A program made the translations under genes and the position numbers. Below the pieces are notes generated by a model. That model worked only from the letters and a program-made list of their open reading frames with translations, did not search any database and was not told the origin of the DNA. From Trichoplusia ni (taxonomy: Eukaryota; Arthropoda; Insecta; Lepidoptera; Noctuidae): 64,000 bases of DNA. Of the stretch, positions 52,796 to 64,000 are shown piece by piece (the stretch's first letter is position 1; each line of letters starts with the position of its first letter). Location of the stretch: positions 9,982,001 to 10,046,000 of the forward strand of contig NC_039478.1 in NCBI RefSeq assembly GCF_003590095.1. Reading direction: 5' to 3'.

Positions 52796-53833
52796 TTTAT
52801 TCGAATTTTTGTCAAAACATCTCTCAATTCAAACCGTCAATTCACGTAGCGTACATTAACTCACTTCTAAAGCGTTCCTATTTGACTAATAAACAGGAAA
52901 CTGCGGGCGAGAGCGTCGATAAACACCAGCCTATAGAGAAAGCGTAGCTATATGATGCTATTATCAGCCAGCTTAATCTTTTTCAGGCATTCTGCGAATG
53001 GAATGAATCCATCAGCAAAATCTACCAGATGCCATGAGTTCATATAAAATTGTGGTTTGAAAAAATATATTAGGAATAATTAAAAAAAAAACAATATAAT
53101 AATCAGCAAATAAATGATTAAATAAATAGCAAAAGAATAATTAAAATTTAAGAAGCTTTTTTGAAAATGGTTGTATTGACTGCCAATCACATAAATACAT
53201 TTTAAACCAATGACCAAGGGTTCCCTTGTTGTATTAAGTATACTGAACGTAATAGCCCCAAAACTCAAAATATAACCACCAAAAAACCGCCCTTTATCGA
53301 ACATAGCTCCAACTACACACCAAACTTTATTCTATTTGTACGTACGAGTATCCGAGTAATACCCAGGGGTGCAAAAGCCATGCTCTGCCCGTTTCAAATA
53401 AGATCAGAGCAACATAGGGGACCGCGGCTGCAACTTATATACTTATTTGACTTTTACAAAGGCTGGTCACCCCTGTTTGACTTCAGTATGGTGATTTGAG
53501 TTAGAGCTTGGGTGGACAATTTAGGAGTGATGGTTTTTTAAAGGCTGTGATGGAATTTTTATGGAGGTACATTGATGCTGTCATAGATTTGATAGTTTAA
53601 CATTTTAGCGTAATTTAAGAACGATCTAGGAAATATTTTGTTAATAATTTGTTATTTTTTAATAGAAGGTGAAAATTATGAAATTCGAAATGTTAAATTA
53701 GAGGGCTTATTCTTGGCAAGAGAGTAACTTTTCGTTAAAGCATTTACTTATAATACATTTTGATTTTTCGACGTCTTTGGTAACCTTGAATATTTCAACT
53801 TAGAATATTCAGGTCGATTCTACGAAAAAACCT

Positions 53834-54067
53834 AATCTATACTAATATATAAAGCGGAAGAGTTTGTTTGTTTGCTTGAACGCGCTAATCTCAGAAAATT
53901 TTTTGTGTTGAATAGACCATTCATCGAGGAAGGTTATAGGCTATATACCATCACGCTGCGACTAATGGGAGCGAAGATACAATGGAAAATGTGGAAAAGA
54001 TAGGGCAGGTATAAATCATAACTTATATTTTCTAACCACGCGGACGAAGTCGCGGGCAACAGCTAGT
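53834..54067 (+). mobile_element. Helitron-like element (TC..CTAG), well kept
   Basis: ATCTATACTAATATATAAAG, CGGAAGAGTTTGTTTGTTTG, GGCTATATACCATCACGCTG, CACGCGGACGAAGTCGCGGG and CAACAGCTAGT. An internal deletion removes the part after CTAATCTCAG. Confidence 0.85.
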
Positions 54068-54417
54068 TAAAAATAACTTGAAAACGTTTAAATTAGTCTC
54101 CTACATTGAATCTAAACAAATACATAAGCTTATTCCAATAAAAATGTTAAACGGAATTCCTTATATATTAGTTTAGATCTGAAGCCTTGTTTTTCAACCC
54201 ACCTGAGGAAACAAGCGTAAATATTTTCTTCCAAATACACAATATTTATGTAAAACCTGCCAAGATATTCTCCGCCCGCTGTCAGCCTGCAACAGAAAAA
54301 ATATCTCACGAAGTAAGTATTTATTTCTACTTGAATACTTTAACGTAATGTATGAACCAAAGTTCTATGATTATATTCATTCATCAGTAAAACGAGTCAA
54401 TAAATTTTTTGACACAT

Positions 54418-54610
54418 TTGGGACAATGTTGGTCTAGTGGTAAGTGGCCCTGACTGTTCTACCGGAGGTCGTGGATTCGATTCCTATCCAGGACAAATGG
54501 TTGTAAGATAAGCACGATCACTTATTCAGTGTCTGGGTATAATTTATCTATAACATGTATGTATTTAGAAGTATATAAGTATGTTTATCATTCGTCTAGT
54601 ACCTACTCAT
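54418..54610 (+). repeat. tRNA-derived SINE, family 3
   Basis: TTGGTCTAGTGGTAAGTGGC head, CCGGAGGTCGTGGATTCGAT (box B), TAAGCACGATCACTTATTCA, GTGTCTGGGTATAATTTATC and TATGTATTTAGAAGTATATA. Confidence 0.8.
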
Positions 54611-55109
54611 AATACAAGCTATGCTTAGTTTAAGACTAGATGGCGTTTTGTGAAAGTTGAAGAATATTTTATTATTTATAGGGCCATGGTCTCCGAATAT
54701 ATTTAATAATTTAATCTAAATCTTTATTTATAAAGAGTCCTATGCCTAGCACTGGGTTATTAATTTGAAGGCTGATATTGCCATAACACATGATATTAAT
54801 TGCTTAACTAAGTTTATTACAGGTGAAATGAAAAGCCTTTTATGGCAGTATTCAATTCGGTCTAGGGATGCGACTCAGTGCTATGTAGGCCGAATATTCA
54901 ACTGGAAATAAATTCGGCCGTTTGGAAATTAATTGTGGAACGGTTGTTTCGGAATCAGAGCAGTACTTGTGCAGGTAATGGTCTCACTAAGCCTATTATC
55001 TTTGACTGTTCATATGTAGCTAATGAAATTTTGAAATAGAACTATCGTAGGGTATTGTAAAAGAGGCATAGATCGTTTAAAAAAAAAGTGACTCCCGCTT
55101 TAAGGTAAT

Positions 55110-55262
55110 TATTTTATTTTGTAGCGAAGGCTTCATAAATAATCAAGTCACATGCAAAAATACACCCAGACTCAGGACGCTGTCACACGCGGGGATCGAA
55201 CCTCGCATCGAGTCGCGCGCAGTGGTTTTAGCGTGGTTAGGTACCTATACCACTCTAGACAT
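55110..55262 (-). repeat. tRNA-derived SINE, family 1
   Basis: AATCAAGTCACATGCAAAAA, TACACCCAGACTCAGGACGC, ACGCGGGGATCGAACCTCGC, GCGTGGTTAGG. A piece between the last two thirds is deleted. Confidence 0.7.
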
Positions 55263-55286
55263 ATTAAACAAGACCATGCAGTCAGA

Positions 55287-55358
55287 AGATTGATCTCGAC
55301 GGCGTAGGGGCGCCTATGTCCAGCAGTGGACGAATAATGATGATGACGATGATGCAGT
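55287..55358 (+). mobile_element. LINE 3' end with GATGAT tail
   Basis: AGATTGATCTCGACGGCGTA, GGGGCGCCTATGTCCAGCAG, TGGACGAATAATGATGATGACG. Same end block as at 18580 (reverse). Confidence 0.6.
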
Positions 55359-55562
55359 CAAGTGCAACAACCTTAACGTTCTAACTATTGCATGTCTTAG
55401 TAGGCTCCGTGGCCTAACAAATACATGACCAGTTAAAAAAACTAAGTAACAGAAAATTGATTAAACTTTAATTAGTATTACAGTCCTTGGGTAAACTACA
55501 TATATCTAACGATACCCCGATTATGTAAATCTATTCAGCAGTTCAGAAGCTTATCTATACTT

Positions 55563-55821
55563 CTATATCTATACTAATATATAAAGCTGAAGAGTTTGTT
55601 TGTTTGTTTGAACGCGCTAATCTCAGGAACTACTGGTCCAAATTGAAAAAATATTTTTGTGTTGAATAGACCATTCATCGAGGAAGGCTTTAGGCTATAA
55701 ACCATCAAGCTGCGACTAATAGGAGCGAAGATACAAAGGAAAATGTGAAAAAATAGGGCAGGTATAAATCATAACTTATATCTTCTACCCACGGGGACGA
55801 AGTCGCGGGCAACAGCTAGTA
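55563..55821 (+). mobile_element. Helitron-like element (TC..CTAG), best copy
   Basis: ATATCTATACTAATATATAA start, GAACGCGCTAATCTCAGGAA, GACCATTCATCGAGGAAGGC, GCGACTAATAGGAGCGAAGA and GAAGTCGCGGGCAACAGCTA, GT. No coding capacity. Confidence 0.85.
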
Positions 55822-56149
55822 AAGAATATTTCTCTCTTACAAGGTAGATGGGAGAAAAATAATCCTTACTTTAGGCAAATATCACTTTATCTACCTGGGT
55901 AAACAAGCCAGAATTGCCTTACCAAAAGGTAAGCAATGTATCATTCTTGAGAATTTAGTGCCGTACCCTCATGCTAATATTCGGCGTCTAGCTAAACCTA
56001 GATTCCCTGTGAGTAAATAAATATCCTAGCTTTTATCTTTTCTACACACATATTTTTATAAAATTTGAGTTGAATTGTTTATATCTATTTGTAATATTAT
56101 TACGATATTTTTATTACAGGCATGCAGTACATACACTGAAATATTTACT

Positions 56150-56507
56150 TTATTTTTTTTGTCTACCTGTTCCGGCTAATCTCTGAAATGACCTGACTGA
56201 TTTTGACGGATATTTTATTGGCACGTAGCTCACGTAATAAGGAGTAACTTAGCCTACTTTTATGTTAGAAAAATATATGTTACAAAGTCCAAGATCAGTT
56301 CAGTACCGCGCGCAGCTCATGCCCATGCCAACACAGTTTCGTCACGTCGGGCGCCTCTTAAAATGATGGAAATACCTGTAGTGTTTTAGCAAAAGACATA
56401 CGTCGAATATAGCACAGTTTTTTTTTATAAAGCTCCTACAAAACCTATAATAATTGTAAGCAAAAACCGTTTTTCCACGCGGACGAACTCGCGGTCACAG
56501 CTAGAGC
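56150..56507 (+). mobile_element. Helitron-like element, diverged
   Basis: CTGTTCCGGCTAATCTCTGA inside, and CACGCGGACGAACTCGCGGT, CACAGCTAGA at the end. Confidence 0.5.
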
Positions 56508-56719
56508 AAGATAAATCTTGATTTCAAGGAGGTTTTACTGTCTTTTTTTACTCTCTTTGAGAATGGCAGTATTTTCGGCCTGTATTTAAGTACTTGATTT
56601 TCTTGCTTGAGTATATTATGTTAGACTTAGAATTTAGAGTACCTGTCATTTATTGAGTGTTTTTCTTTTAACTGCGTAATTTATTATTAGTTTTGAGATG
56701 CGATGATTTCAGTTTTTAA

Positions 56720-56945
56720 TAAAACTAGTCAAGTGCGTGTCTGACTCGCGATATAGAGTGTTACGTGTAAACAGGATAAAGATAAATATATTTGTGGAAA
56801 CCCACCCTCAAATTAATTTGCCGAAAGTCGTTGCTCTACTCAATCTTTATATTATGTTATGTAGACAGCAGAAATACATACATCTGTGAGAATTTCAACT
56901 GTCTGGCTTTCACGGTTCCTAGGTAGATTCAAGATAGCAGTCGAT
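56720..56945 (-). repeat. Interspersed repeat family E, reverse
   Basis: AACTAGTCAAGTGCGTGTCT, GACTCGCGATATAGAGTG, GTGAGAATTTCAACTGTCTG and GCTTTCACGGTTCC. Confidence 0.65.
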
Positions 56946-57394
56946 TTTAAGTTATTTATTTTTTGGACTATTCAATTATTAAATCATTAATTATCTAAAC
57001 AGCACTTACCAGAATTCTTAAATAAGAATCCTTCTTTTTATATAAAGTTTTGCACAAATACGAAGACTCTACAATACAATTAGCTTGAAACTAAATAATA
57101 GGTAAGGTCCGTCTGTTTGTATAACAGATGTAAGTATCAAGATCGGATCAAGTTGCTTGCGATACAATGCCAAAATCAATGTTTGTAGACGAAACAAAAC
57201 AATCTTGATCCGTGGATAACTGTTTTATTGAAATAGGAATGTATTTGTTTTACGTGTAGGCTTTGGTTCTATGGAGGATATTTTTGTTTTTTTTTTATGT
57301 TCAAAGTTTTTTGTAAATAGTGGTTTCCTAGGGTTACGCGAATGTTAGTCATTGAAATGAAACTACTTTTACGGATTTTATAGCGGTTTAATTT

Positions 57395-57475
57395 AAAATT
57401 TTAGTCCCCGACGGTATCATGGTCACGGGCAGTCTGCAAAGGTGTCGAAACGTCGGGGGCTAAAATCTAAAATTA
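57395..57475. repeat. Small hairpin repeat (GTCCCCGACG..CGTCGGGGGC)
   Basis: AATTTTAGTCCCCGACGG at one side and GAAACGTCGGGGGCTAAAAT at the other make an imperfect stem around ATGGTCACGGGCAGTCTGC. Similar blocks are common in lepidopteran spacers. Confidence 0.45.
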
Positions 57476-58424
57476 ATAGTAGTTTTTTTGTATATTATTT
57501 CTTCCTGGGGTTCTTTTTTTTTCGGAAAAAGAATTATTCGTAGTTTTTTTATTTATTTTTAACATTAATTTAAAAGTAAGTAATCAATCAGTAGTTAAAA
57601 GTTTTTTAACAGAATAATTGAATTGCAGTACACAAAATACTCGAAAAAAGTAAATATGAGAAAATCCTCTAAGATTTGAAATACTATCCAAAAATAATTG
57701 TTATTAATAAACACTTGTCAAAGCAAACGAACAACAGCTTACCCCCTGCTGACTCACAAAAAATATGTTCTATTTAATCGTCTTTATATTTGTAAAGATA
57801 TCATTAGTATGGGATTATAAGGGAAAACGTACGAAATATGGCGGCCATTGTTTGTTAAAGAAAAGGGAAGAAATATTTGAATCAGCTGGTTTTAAAACGA
57901 GGAAGCTGAATCCTTTAGATCCCGGCCATTGCTGAATTGTAATCATTGTTTGTTTTACTGCGATTCACAATTATCTGTAACGCAACAATGTGGTTGTCTT
58001 GACCAAAATATATACATCTTTTTCTTTTTTTAAGGAACATCAACCAATTACATTATAGAAACTAATAACTAATATAACAATGACTTTTAGTGGTCATCAT
58101 GTAACTCACAACGCTGTCCTCAGGTAAACATAGAAATTTAGTCAAGAATGGAAAAGAACATTAAAGGATCTAGGCCATATAACTTGTAATAATCCTGAAT
58201 AAATAAAACTTAGTGAAAATATGAATGTTCAATTGTATGAGACTTCAATTAAGTCTCAAAAACTGCTGTGACTTTATACACTGCTTTTACGTTGTTATAG
58301 CTATCATTTCTAACTAATGTCGTTTCGAAAAATGCCGTGGCCGTGTCAACAGATAGTGAAAAAAACATTATGCTGTTGACCGTGGGAAAGCCCACTACAA
58401 ATTTGGTAATGATAATACATTAAT

Positions 58425-58562
58425 ATAAAATCAAAATAAAAACCATCCCGTGGGTTAATCCTGGTTATAAACTATCTTTGTACCAAGTTTCGTCTAAATC
58501 CATTCAGTGGATTTTGCGTGAAAGAGGAACAACCATACTTCCATCCTTGATCCATATCCTTA
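58425..58562 (-). mobile_element. Helitron-like remnant, reverse
   Basis: CCATCCCGTGGGTTAATCCT, TACCAAGTTTCGTCTAAATC, CATTCAGTGGATTTTGCGTG in subfamily 1 order, reversed. Confidence 0.45.
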
Positions 58563-59529
58563 ATTGTAAAATCTAAAATATTTACTTAAATTTGAAGATC
58601 AAATTTTATTAATTTTTAAATAAAAATTTAGCTAGCCATAACTGGAGATAATAACTATTTGATCTCACAAACACATTGCTTTTACCGGTTTTAACGTACA
58701 TTTTAACAGGCAGTTAAATATAAATGTCTAAACGTTCCCTTTTATAAGGCGGGTTCTAGTTAAACCGTCAAATAAACTTTTAACTAATCCCACCTTTGTT
58801 TAAAATGACAACGCTTACGCTTAGTTTTGAACTCAAATTAAACTTAGGTTACGTTACGCCAAATGACGCAGTACAATTGTTTTGCTTTTAATTAAGACCT
58901 TTGGGATAATTATTTAAAATATGATAGTATTTTTGCCTTATTAAAATAAGCTTTCGTAGTCGTATTTTCATTAAGACCTAAATAAAAATAGCAATTTTTT
59001 ATTGTAAAGTAAAATATGTTAGTTAAAAATCTTATTTATTTCCAAGAATATGTAAAAAAGGTCACTTTACTGCTTTAAAAAACAATCTTCGCAAACAAAT
59101 ACCTAGAAAAAAGGCTTTTTTATGAAATCACCGCGACGTTGCACTTTCAGCGAATCAAGTTTTCCTATAAATTTCAGGCTTCATAAACTGTTACCCAAAA
59201 CGTTGGAGCTTCCGCTGGCTCTCCAAGAATGAGGTGGAGACATGATAAGTTAAGTGCAACAAGTAGGTAAGGAGAGAGAGTAAAAATATTTTTATAGCAA
59301 ATTTTATGAGTATGGGTCATTATATATTAAACGATGCATCATACTCCCGGCAGTGTCGAAGTCGCAGTTTGGACTTAAATGACCTTTCTTGAACAGCTAT
59401 CCATCTAGCAAACTATACCGAATTCCGTTAAGCAGTTTAGCAGTACAAGCCACACATATAGTCTGATCAAAGCACACATTTTTAGTACCGTTATCAAAAA
59501 ATATTGTTATATTAAAAAACTGACTACCG

Positions 59530-59720
59530 CATTAAGTAATACCTAATCCTTTAGTCACGTGGGTTTTCAAAAACATCAAAGTCACATTCTCAAAGACGCC
59601 TAGACTCAGGCTTTCGCTACACCTAGGTTTTCGTGGATCACACAAATGTTGATTGTCATACGCAAGGGTTGACAGGTGGCGTAAAGTACGTTTGACGTGG
59701 TAACCGCAACCGTTCAATTT
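59530..59720 (-). repeat. tRNA-derived SINE, family 1, reverse
   Basis: CAAAAACATCAAAGTCACAT, AGACGCCTAGACTCAGGCTT, CGTGGATCACACAAATGTTG, and GACGTGGTAACCGCAACCG, the reversed head. Confidence 0.65.
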
Positions 59721-60476
59721 TATACATATTTACACTTGATGCACTTCCCGTCACGCAACCTAAATATAAAACCAACATTTTGAACACCAACTCTTTTGTG
59801 CTTGTAATTATTCATGCAGTGCGTATTACGTTTGTTAAATGCTCTTGAACCCTCGTCGGGGTCTCAAAGGACCCGACAGTTGCGGTTTCACATCTTTGTG
59901 CCCGTAACACAGGGTTAAAATTTAAAAATATATGAAATTCTCTTTAGTTTTGGTCTGGCAAGTATGTGAGGATGTTTACTGTGGTTAGTTTTGTCTCAAC
60001 TTGCATTCTTTATGTTTTTTAGGGTTTTTTTTTGTTTAGGAGAAATAGCTTTGACTGTAATTCTGGGGAGAACCACATAGGAGTTCTTTGGTTTGGGATT
60101 TTTTAGGTTTTAGATAAACATATTTAGAAAGAATATTAAAATTTAAAGTAGTCAACGAGTTAAAATGCGCAAAAATTAATAACTTATCCTTTAATATATT
60201 TTACTTGTAAGTTTATAATTGTAATGTCAGAATATAATTTTGGATTCTATTTCTAAAGTTAATTATGATTAATACAAACTCTTTTCTAAAATTTACCATC
60301 ATAATATTATCATGTAATATCTTCATTTAATAAAGAATCGTATTTAAAACAATACAATCAAAGTCGATCTTATCTAAAATTTTGATTTCCAAATACTATC
60401 ACAATACAACAATAAATTACTCGTTCCCTACGTCTCGTCAACCAAAACAATTCCATTTTTAATATATCATATCGTT

Positions 60477-60730
60477 CAAAACGCATGCGTGAGTTCCAAA
60501 TCCGACGCATGCGTACAAACGCCCGTAAAATGGCCGCCCTTGCCACATTTGCGAACACCAACTAAAAATATTTTGCCAATAAATTATGTTATGTCGGTTT
60601 TCAAAAGCGTATTCGAATAAAACAAAAAAATAAAACGATCGTATTTCAAAAATTGAACGCCAAAATGGCGGACTGTTGTGCTGTGTGATGTAAATTCAGT
60701 TTTATTGTGGATATAGTGTTGACAGATCTG
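60477..60730 (+). promoter_or_regulatory. Candidate promoter with NRF1-like and Pho/YY1-like sites
   Basis: ACGCATGCGT occurs twice (60481-60490 and 60505-60514), an NRF1/Ewg-like palindrome. AAAATGGCCGCC (60527) and AAAATGGCGGAC (60662) fit Pho/YY1 cores. TCAGTT at 60696 fits the initiator, and AGATCT at 60724 fits the downstream element but at +27 instead of +28. This CpG-bearing block stands out from its very AT-rich surroundings. Confidence 0.4.
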
Positions 60731-60915
60731 TGGTGAGCATTAAAGATGCTTGGAAACGAAGTTTCTTGAGTATTGACTGTAACATGCATTGATCTTAATG
60801 ACTTGAAATCAAGTTTCCGTTTTTTGAGGATAACAAGTCATTGGCCTTGAGAAATATTGCAAAATGGGACGGAATTCTACTGAACATGTCAATCCTGAAT
60901 CTATGGAATCATAAG
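60698..60915 (+). other. Candidate untranslated first exon of a gene to the right
   Basis: From the putative initiator to the strong donor AATCATAAG|GTGAGT at 60916. It contains several very short reading frames, the longest from ATG 60864 (16 codons, CAAAATGG context) stopping with TAA one base before the donor. So the exon looks like a 5' leader. No coding exon of the gene is visible by 64 kb. Confidence 0.35.
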
Positions 60916-60916
60916 G

Positions 60917-62315
60917 TGAGTTAAACCCAAAATTCTTGTACAAATAACCTACAATTCAATAAAAAATAACCTCTTTTAATATGACAAAACACCATTACAT
61001 ATTTTTGCCTCACTACCAAACAATTTCATGTCATACAATGCAATCAAAAAGGCGGTGACGTATAGAATTAACTGTCGCTAAGTGAAAATAAAAACGAGAT
61101 GTGTTCAAAGCGATATTTAATACTGATATTGTAATACGCTGTTATTTTTTATGTCATAATGTAATACGCAGATACTAAGAGTATTATATTCGTTCAAAAA
61201 GAGAGAGTATTTATATTAACGCGTAATATTTATTAGGTAGTGTTTTTTTTTTACTAACTAAATACATATAGGGTTTTGAGACTAATTTACCACTATACTA
61301 AACGAAACAATTCAAACAATTGGCATGTAAGTATTATTTTTGTTGTATGTGTGTAAATCATTTTTTTTCGGTTTACCGTGAGGTTAGGATTTTTTCTCTC
61401 GCTCTAGGATAAATTACGTTTTTCTCAAATATTTATCGATGACAGTATATTTTTATTGTTACTAGGGATTGCAAAGATATTTTTTTTCATAACAACCCTT
61501 TCACTATCTAACTTCATAATAACAATAATTATTTCGTTTCCTAGGACTTATTATTTTTATATGTTCGATGTACATCCTGATGGCACAGTTTAAAACCGAA
61601 AGCCTCTGACAAGGTTTATGCATTCTTGAAAATTTCTCAGATGTGCTAGATTCTTCACGATATTTTCCTTCAAATTCGAAGAATTATAGGGCGGTCAGCA
61701 GATAAATAGAGTGATTTTATTTATCATTACTTTATTGTAATTTTGAGCATAGAGTCTGATTGCCTCAGTGGGCTATGAACCCAGGCACTAGGTAAACTTA
61801 TTTGAGGAGTTACTATTTTCAGCGATGGTAGAGGCTGATATGATAATGACAATCGTATTTTAAACCAATCAGGGCAAGATTTATCTCATAAAGGAATAAA
61901 GCTTTATCTAAAAGCACATTAATGTGCTTATTCAAACATTGAGATATAAATAAAAAATGTACCTGTCTGGTGGTCTTTGTAAGAGCGTATGTACTTACCC
62001 TACCTGCTGGGTAGCTTATGGCGAGCTGTTTGTGAGTAGCGACACGACGGAACTTGAATGCCCCAGGGGATCACTGTTTTTGGTAGCTCTCAGCTCTTTC
62101 TTGCCTTAACCGGCTGGACTGGTTAACAATGGATTCTTCATATCTGTTCTCCCATAGAGCGTATAGCATAGTAGATGGTATAAACTACTGAACAATTCGT
62201 CTGTAGGTTAAACCTGTGTCCCCATGTACGCCTTTAAATAGGACCAGGATCATTAAATGAATGAGAAGAGATACAAATAGTATAATAAATTGTTATTATA
62301 CTATTTGTATCTAAT
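60917..62315 (+). other. Presumed first intron, no recognised content
   Basis: AT-rich, no repeat or coding frame that I can name, apart from poly-T runs. Confidence 0.3.
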
Positions 62316-62317
62316 AT

Positions 62318-62535
62318 TTGGTCTAGTGGTGTTATTTGGTCTAGTGGTTAGTGACCCTGACTGCTATAGGACAAATGTTGTGTGATGAGCATGATCATTT
62401 GTTCTGGTGTCTGGGTGTAATTTATCTACAATATGTATGTATTTAGAAATATATAAGTAAGTTTATCAGTTGTCTGGTTACCATAACACAAGCTCTGCTT
62501 AGCTTGGGATCAGATAACCGTGTGTGAGTTGTCCC
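62318..62535 (+). repeat. tRNA-derived SINE, family 3, with (ATT)n tail
   Basis: ATTTGGTCTAGTGGTTAGTG, ACCCTGACTGCTATAGGACA (box B deleted), TGATGAGCATGATCATTTGT, TCTGGGTGTAATTTATCTAC, then TTATCAGTTGTCTGG. An (ATT)n run follows at 62540-62557. Confidence 0.75.
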
Positions 62536-62918
62536 ATGATATTATTATTATTATTAAATACCCAAAGCTTCATTAAACAGACATTATACAATTCAAATTT
62601 TTATCCTCAAGGGAATTAACCATGTCTGAAATAAAAGGGTTGTCATCAATACGTATTGATTGAATCTCATTAGTATATTCGTATTTCCCTTGAGGTATAA
62701 ATTATATTGGCTTTATAAATATCACGTATAAATAAATTATTGTTTGAGTACACTTTTGAATGCAAGATACGTCCCTTAGGGGCTGGGTTTCGGGATTTCC
62801 TTGTTTTTAAATTCGTTTTTGTTTATAAACAAATATTAATGCAAATGTACTTAAAATAATATACTAACATCGTAGTCAGTTGTTTTTTGTTTGAATCACA
62901 ATAACTATAGGTAACTAA

Positions 62919-63049
62919 GGGCCGATTTTTCAATCGACAGGTAACTTATATCGGATGAATATGGTTTGACAGATTTGGTATAGAAAACATGTCAGACGGC
63001 CATATTTATTCCCCAGATAGAAGTTAACTGATGATTGAAAAATCGGCCC
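62919..63049. mobile_element. 131-bp MITE, PIF/Harbinger type, second copy
   Basis: GGGCCGATTTTTCAATCGAC at one end and its reverse complement at the other; TAA flanks both sides. Confidence 0.85.
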
Positions 63050-63089
63050 TAAATCTATTAATGAGATGGAAAACATTTAAAGTTACTGT

Positions 63090-63250
63090 GTATTAAACAA
63101 ACAATCAAGTCACATGCACAAAGACACCTAGATTTAGAACAAGCATTTGTGGATCATAAAAACGGTTGTTCTACGCGGGGATTGAACCTGCGACGTGTCG
63201 CATGGAGTGGGTTTGGCGTGGTGACCTATACCACAGGGCTATCAGTGCAT
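63090..63250 (-). repeat. tRNA-derived SINE, family 1, reverse
   Basis: ACAATCAAGTCACATGCACA, AAGACACCTAGATTTAGAAC, ACGCGGGGATTGAACCTGCG, ACGTGTCGCATGGAGTGGGT and GGCGTGGTGACC. Confidence 0.8.
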
Positions 63251-63711
63251 TTGACCTTTATCTTCAGATGTAATACATCTAAATATAGTAAGAGACTAAC
63301 AAACAAAAGCCTATTCCAGACCAAAATAGAAAAACAATAGCAAAAACTTTGAACATTTCAAGTTTCAATAAATCAACTCGTTTTCGATAACTTTCATAGA
63401 ATACTCAAAGTTAAAATTCTCACAAAGGGCTATAGTCAGTAGTCCAACAATCGTTCCCTTTTGAACCCAATATCAACAATATAATTTTACAGGTACTTTA
63501 TATTATATCAGCAACATTAATATAATGAATAGGGAAAGTTTCGTTCCTACCGTTTTAATGTAAAAACTTCAGTTCAATACAATCGCGAGTTACCTGAATT
63601 GAAATGATGAAATTCTCGATTATTTGAGGTAAGACGGTTTTGTGAAGCGATTTTATCTACGTGACTGTTTTTAGTTTGATCGATCTTTTCATTATCCTAC
63701 CTTTTTATCGA

Positions 63712-63925
63712 ATTTCAGGTCGGCTTATAGTGTAACCGAATTCAGCTAAGTACCATTGTTTCACAAGGAACCAGTCGCCTTTCGGGTCGGCTTTTAGTGT
63801 AACCGAATTCAGCTAAGTACCATTGTTTCACAAGGAGCGACTGCCTCTGTAACCAACTCAACCCAGTTACCTGGGCGTCATGATACCCCTTACTTGGACT
63901 GGATACGAGACCGATTACGAGACCT
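63712..63925 (+). repeat. Interspersed repeat family C with 66-bp tandem duplication
   Basis: The block from GGTCGGCTTATAGTGTAACC to the GGAACCAGTCGCC part recurs from 63785 as GGTCGGCTTTTAGTGTAACC at a 66-base period, then the copy goes on with CTCAACCCAGTTACCTGGGC. Confidence 0.7.
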
Positions 63926-64000
63926 TGATTTGGCAGTTCTAACTAATAGGCAATCACAGCACACAGAGATAAATCAATCTGAGAAAGTTTACTCTATTTC

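Larger units (their letters stand above)
47333..60470. other. 13-kb spacer right of gene B: no gene found
   Basis: No splice-linked or family-like open frame on either strand. Repeats are listed separately. 48100-50030, 50600-51640, 52850-53820, 56960-57390, 57480-58420 and 58570-59520 hold nothing that I can name. The 180-residue reverse frame at 50047-50589 overlaps a fold-back repeat and has no family features. Confidence 0.55.

Noticed and set aside
60370..60561. 63-codon arginine-rich reverse frame at the candidate promoter
   Set aside because: No partner exon or motif; explained by the CpG-bearing promoter block.
60659..60690. ATGGCGGAC as a start codon of the right-hand gene
   Set aside because: The frame stops after seven codons (MADCCAV), and the ATGG core is better read as a Pho/YY1-like site.

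Overview
The window is AT-rich insect DNA, almost certainly from a moth or butterfly, with noctuoid-type moths as the best guess. Genes have long introns, and the spacer DNA is packed with interspersed repeats of the kind typical of lepidopteran genomes: tRNA-derived SINEs, short elements ending in a hairpin plus CTAG, LINE 3' ends with GATGAT tails, and small inverted-repeat transposons. No bacterial-type gene arrangement, CRISPR array or complete autonomous transposon is visible.

Layout. At 205-1475 (+) lie the last three exons of a gene that starts left of the window and whose family I do not recognise. At 2476-18112 (+) is a complete 11-exon gene (gene A) for a secreted 540-residue protein of the 5'-nucleotidase/apyrase family (calcineurin-like metallophosphoesterase domain plus 5'-nucleotidase C-terminal domain). 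From 18.1 to 29.2 kb there is only repeat-rich spacer. At 29319-47301 (+) is a second complete 11-exon gene (gene B) of the same family, also 540 residues, with every intron at the same place and phase. From 47.3 to 60.4 kb there is no convincing coding sequence. Around 60.48-60.92 kb is a candidate promoter and untranslated first exon of a further plus-strand gene whose coding part would lie to the right of the window.

Genes A and B are a tandem duplicate pair. Both have signal peptides, several N-glycosylation sequons and no C-terminal hydrophobic tail, so both look secreted rather than GPI-anchored, as in insect salivary apyrases. Both keep every residue expected to bind the two catalytic metal ions. 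Both have lost residues that hold the nucleoside in human CD73: A has V, Q, K and Y where CD73 has R354, N390, R395 and F500; B has S, Q and N where CD73 has R354, N390 and D506. The N-terminal metal domain is well conserved between them and the C-terminal domain much less so. Just upstream of gene A exon 8 is a decayed exon-like stretch with an acceptor site that still carries the ancestral-looking N and I-R; it may be the relic of a duplicated or alternative exon 8.

The functional reading (altered substrate range, or loss of nucleotidase activity while phosphoesterase chemistry is kept) is inference from residue changes. The exon models rest on splice sites, conserved phases and the match between the two copies. 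Repeat boundaries are by eye and approximate.
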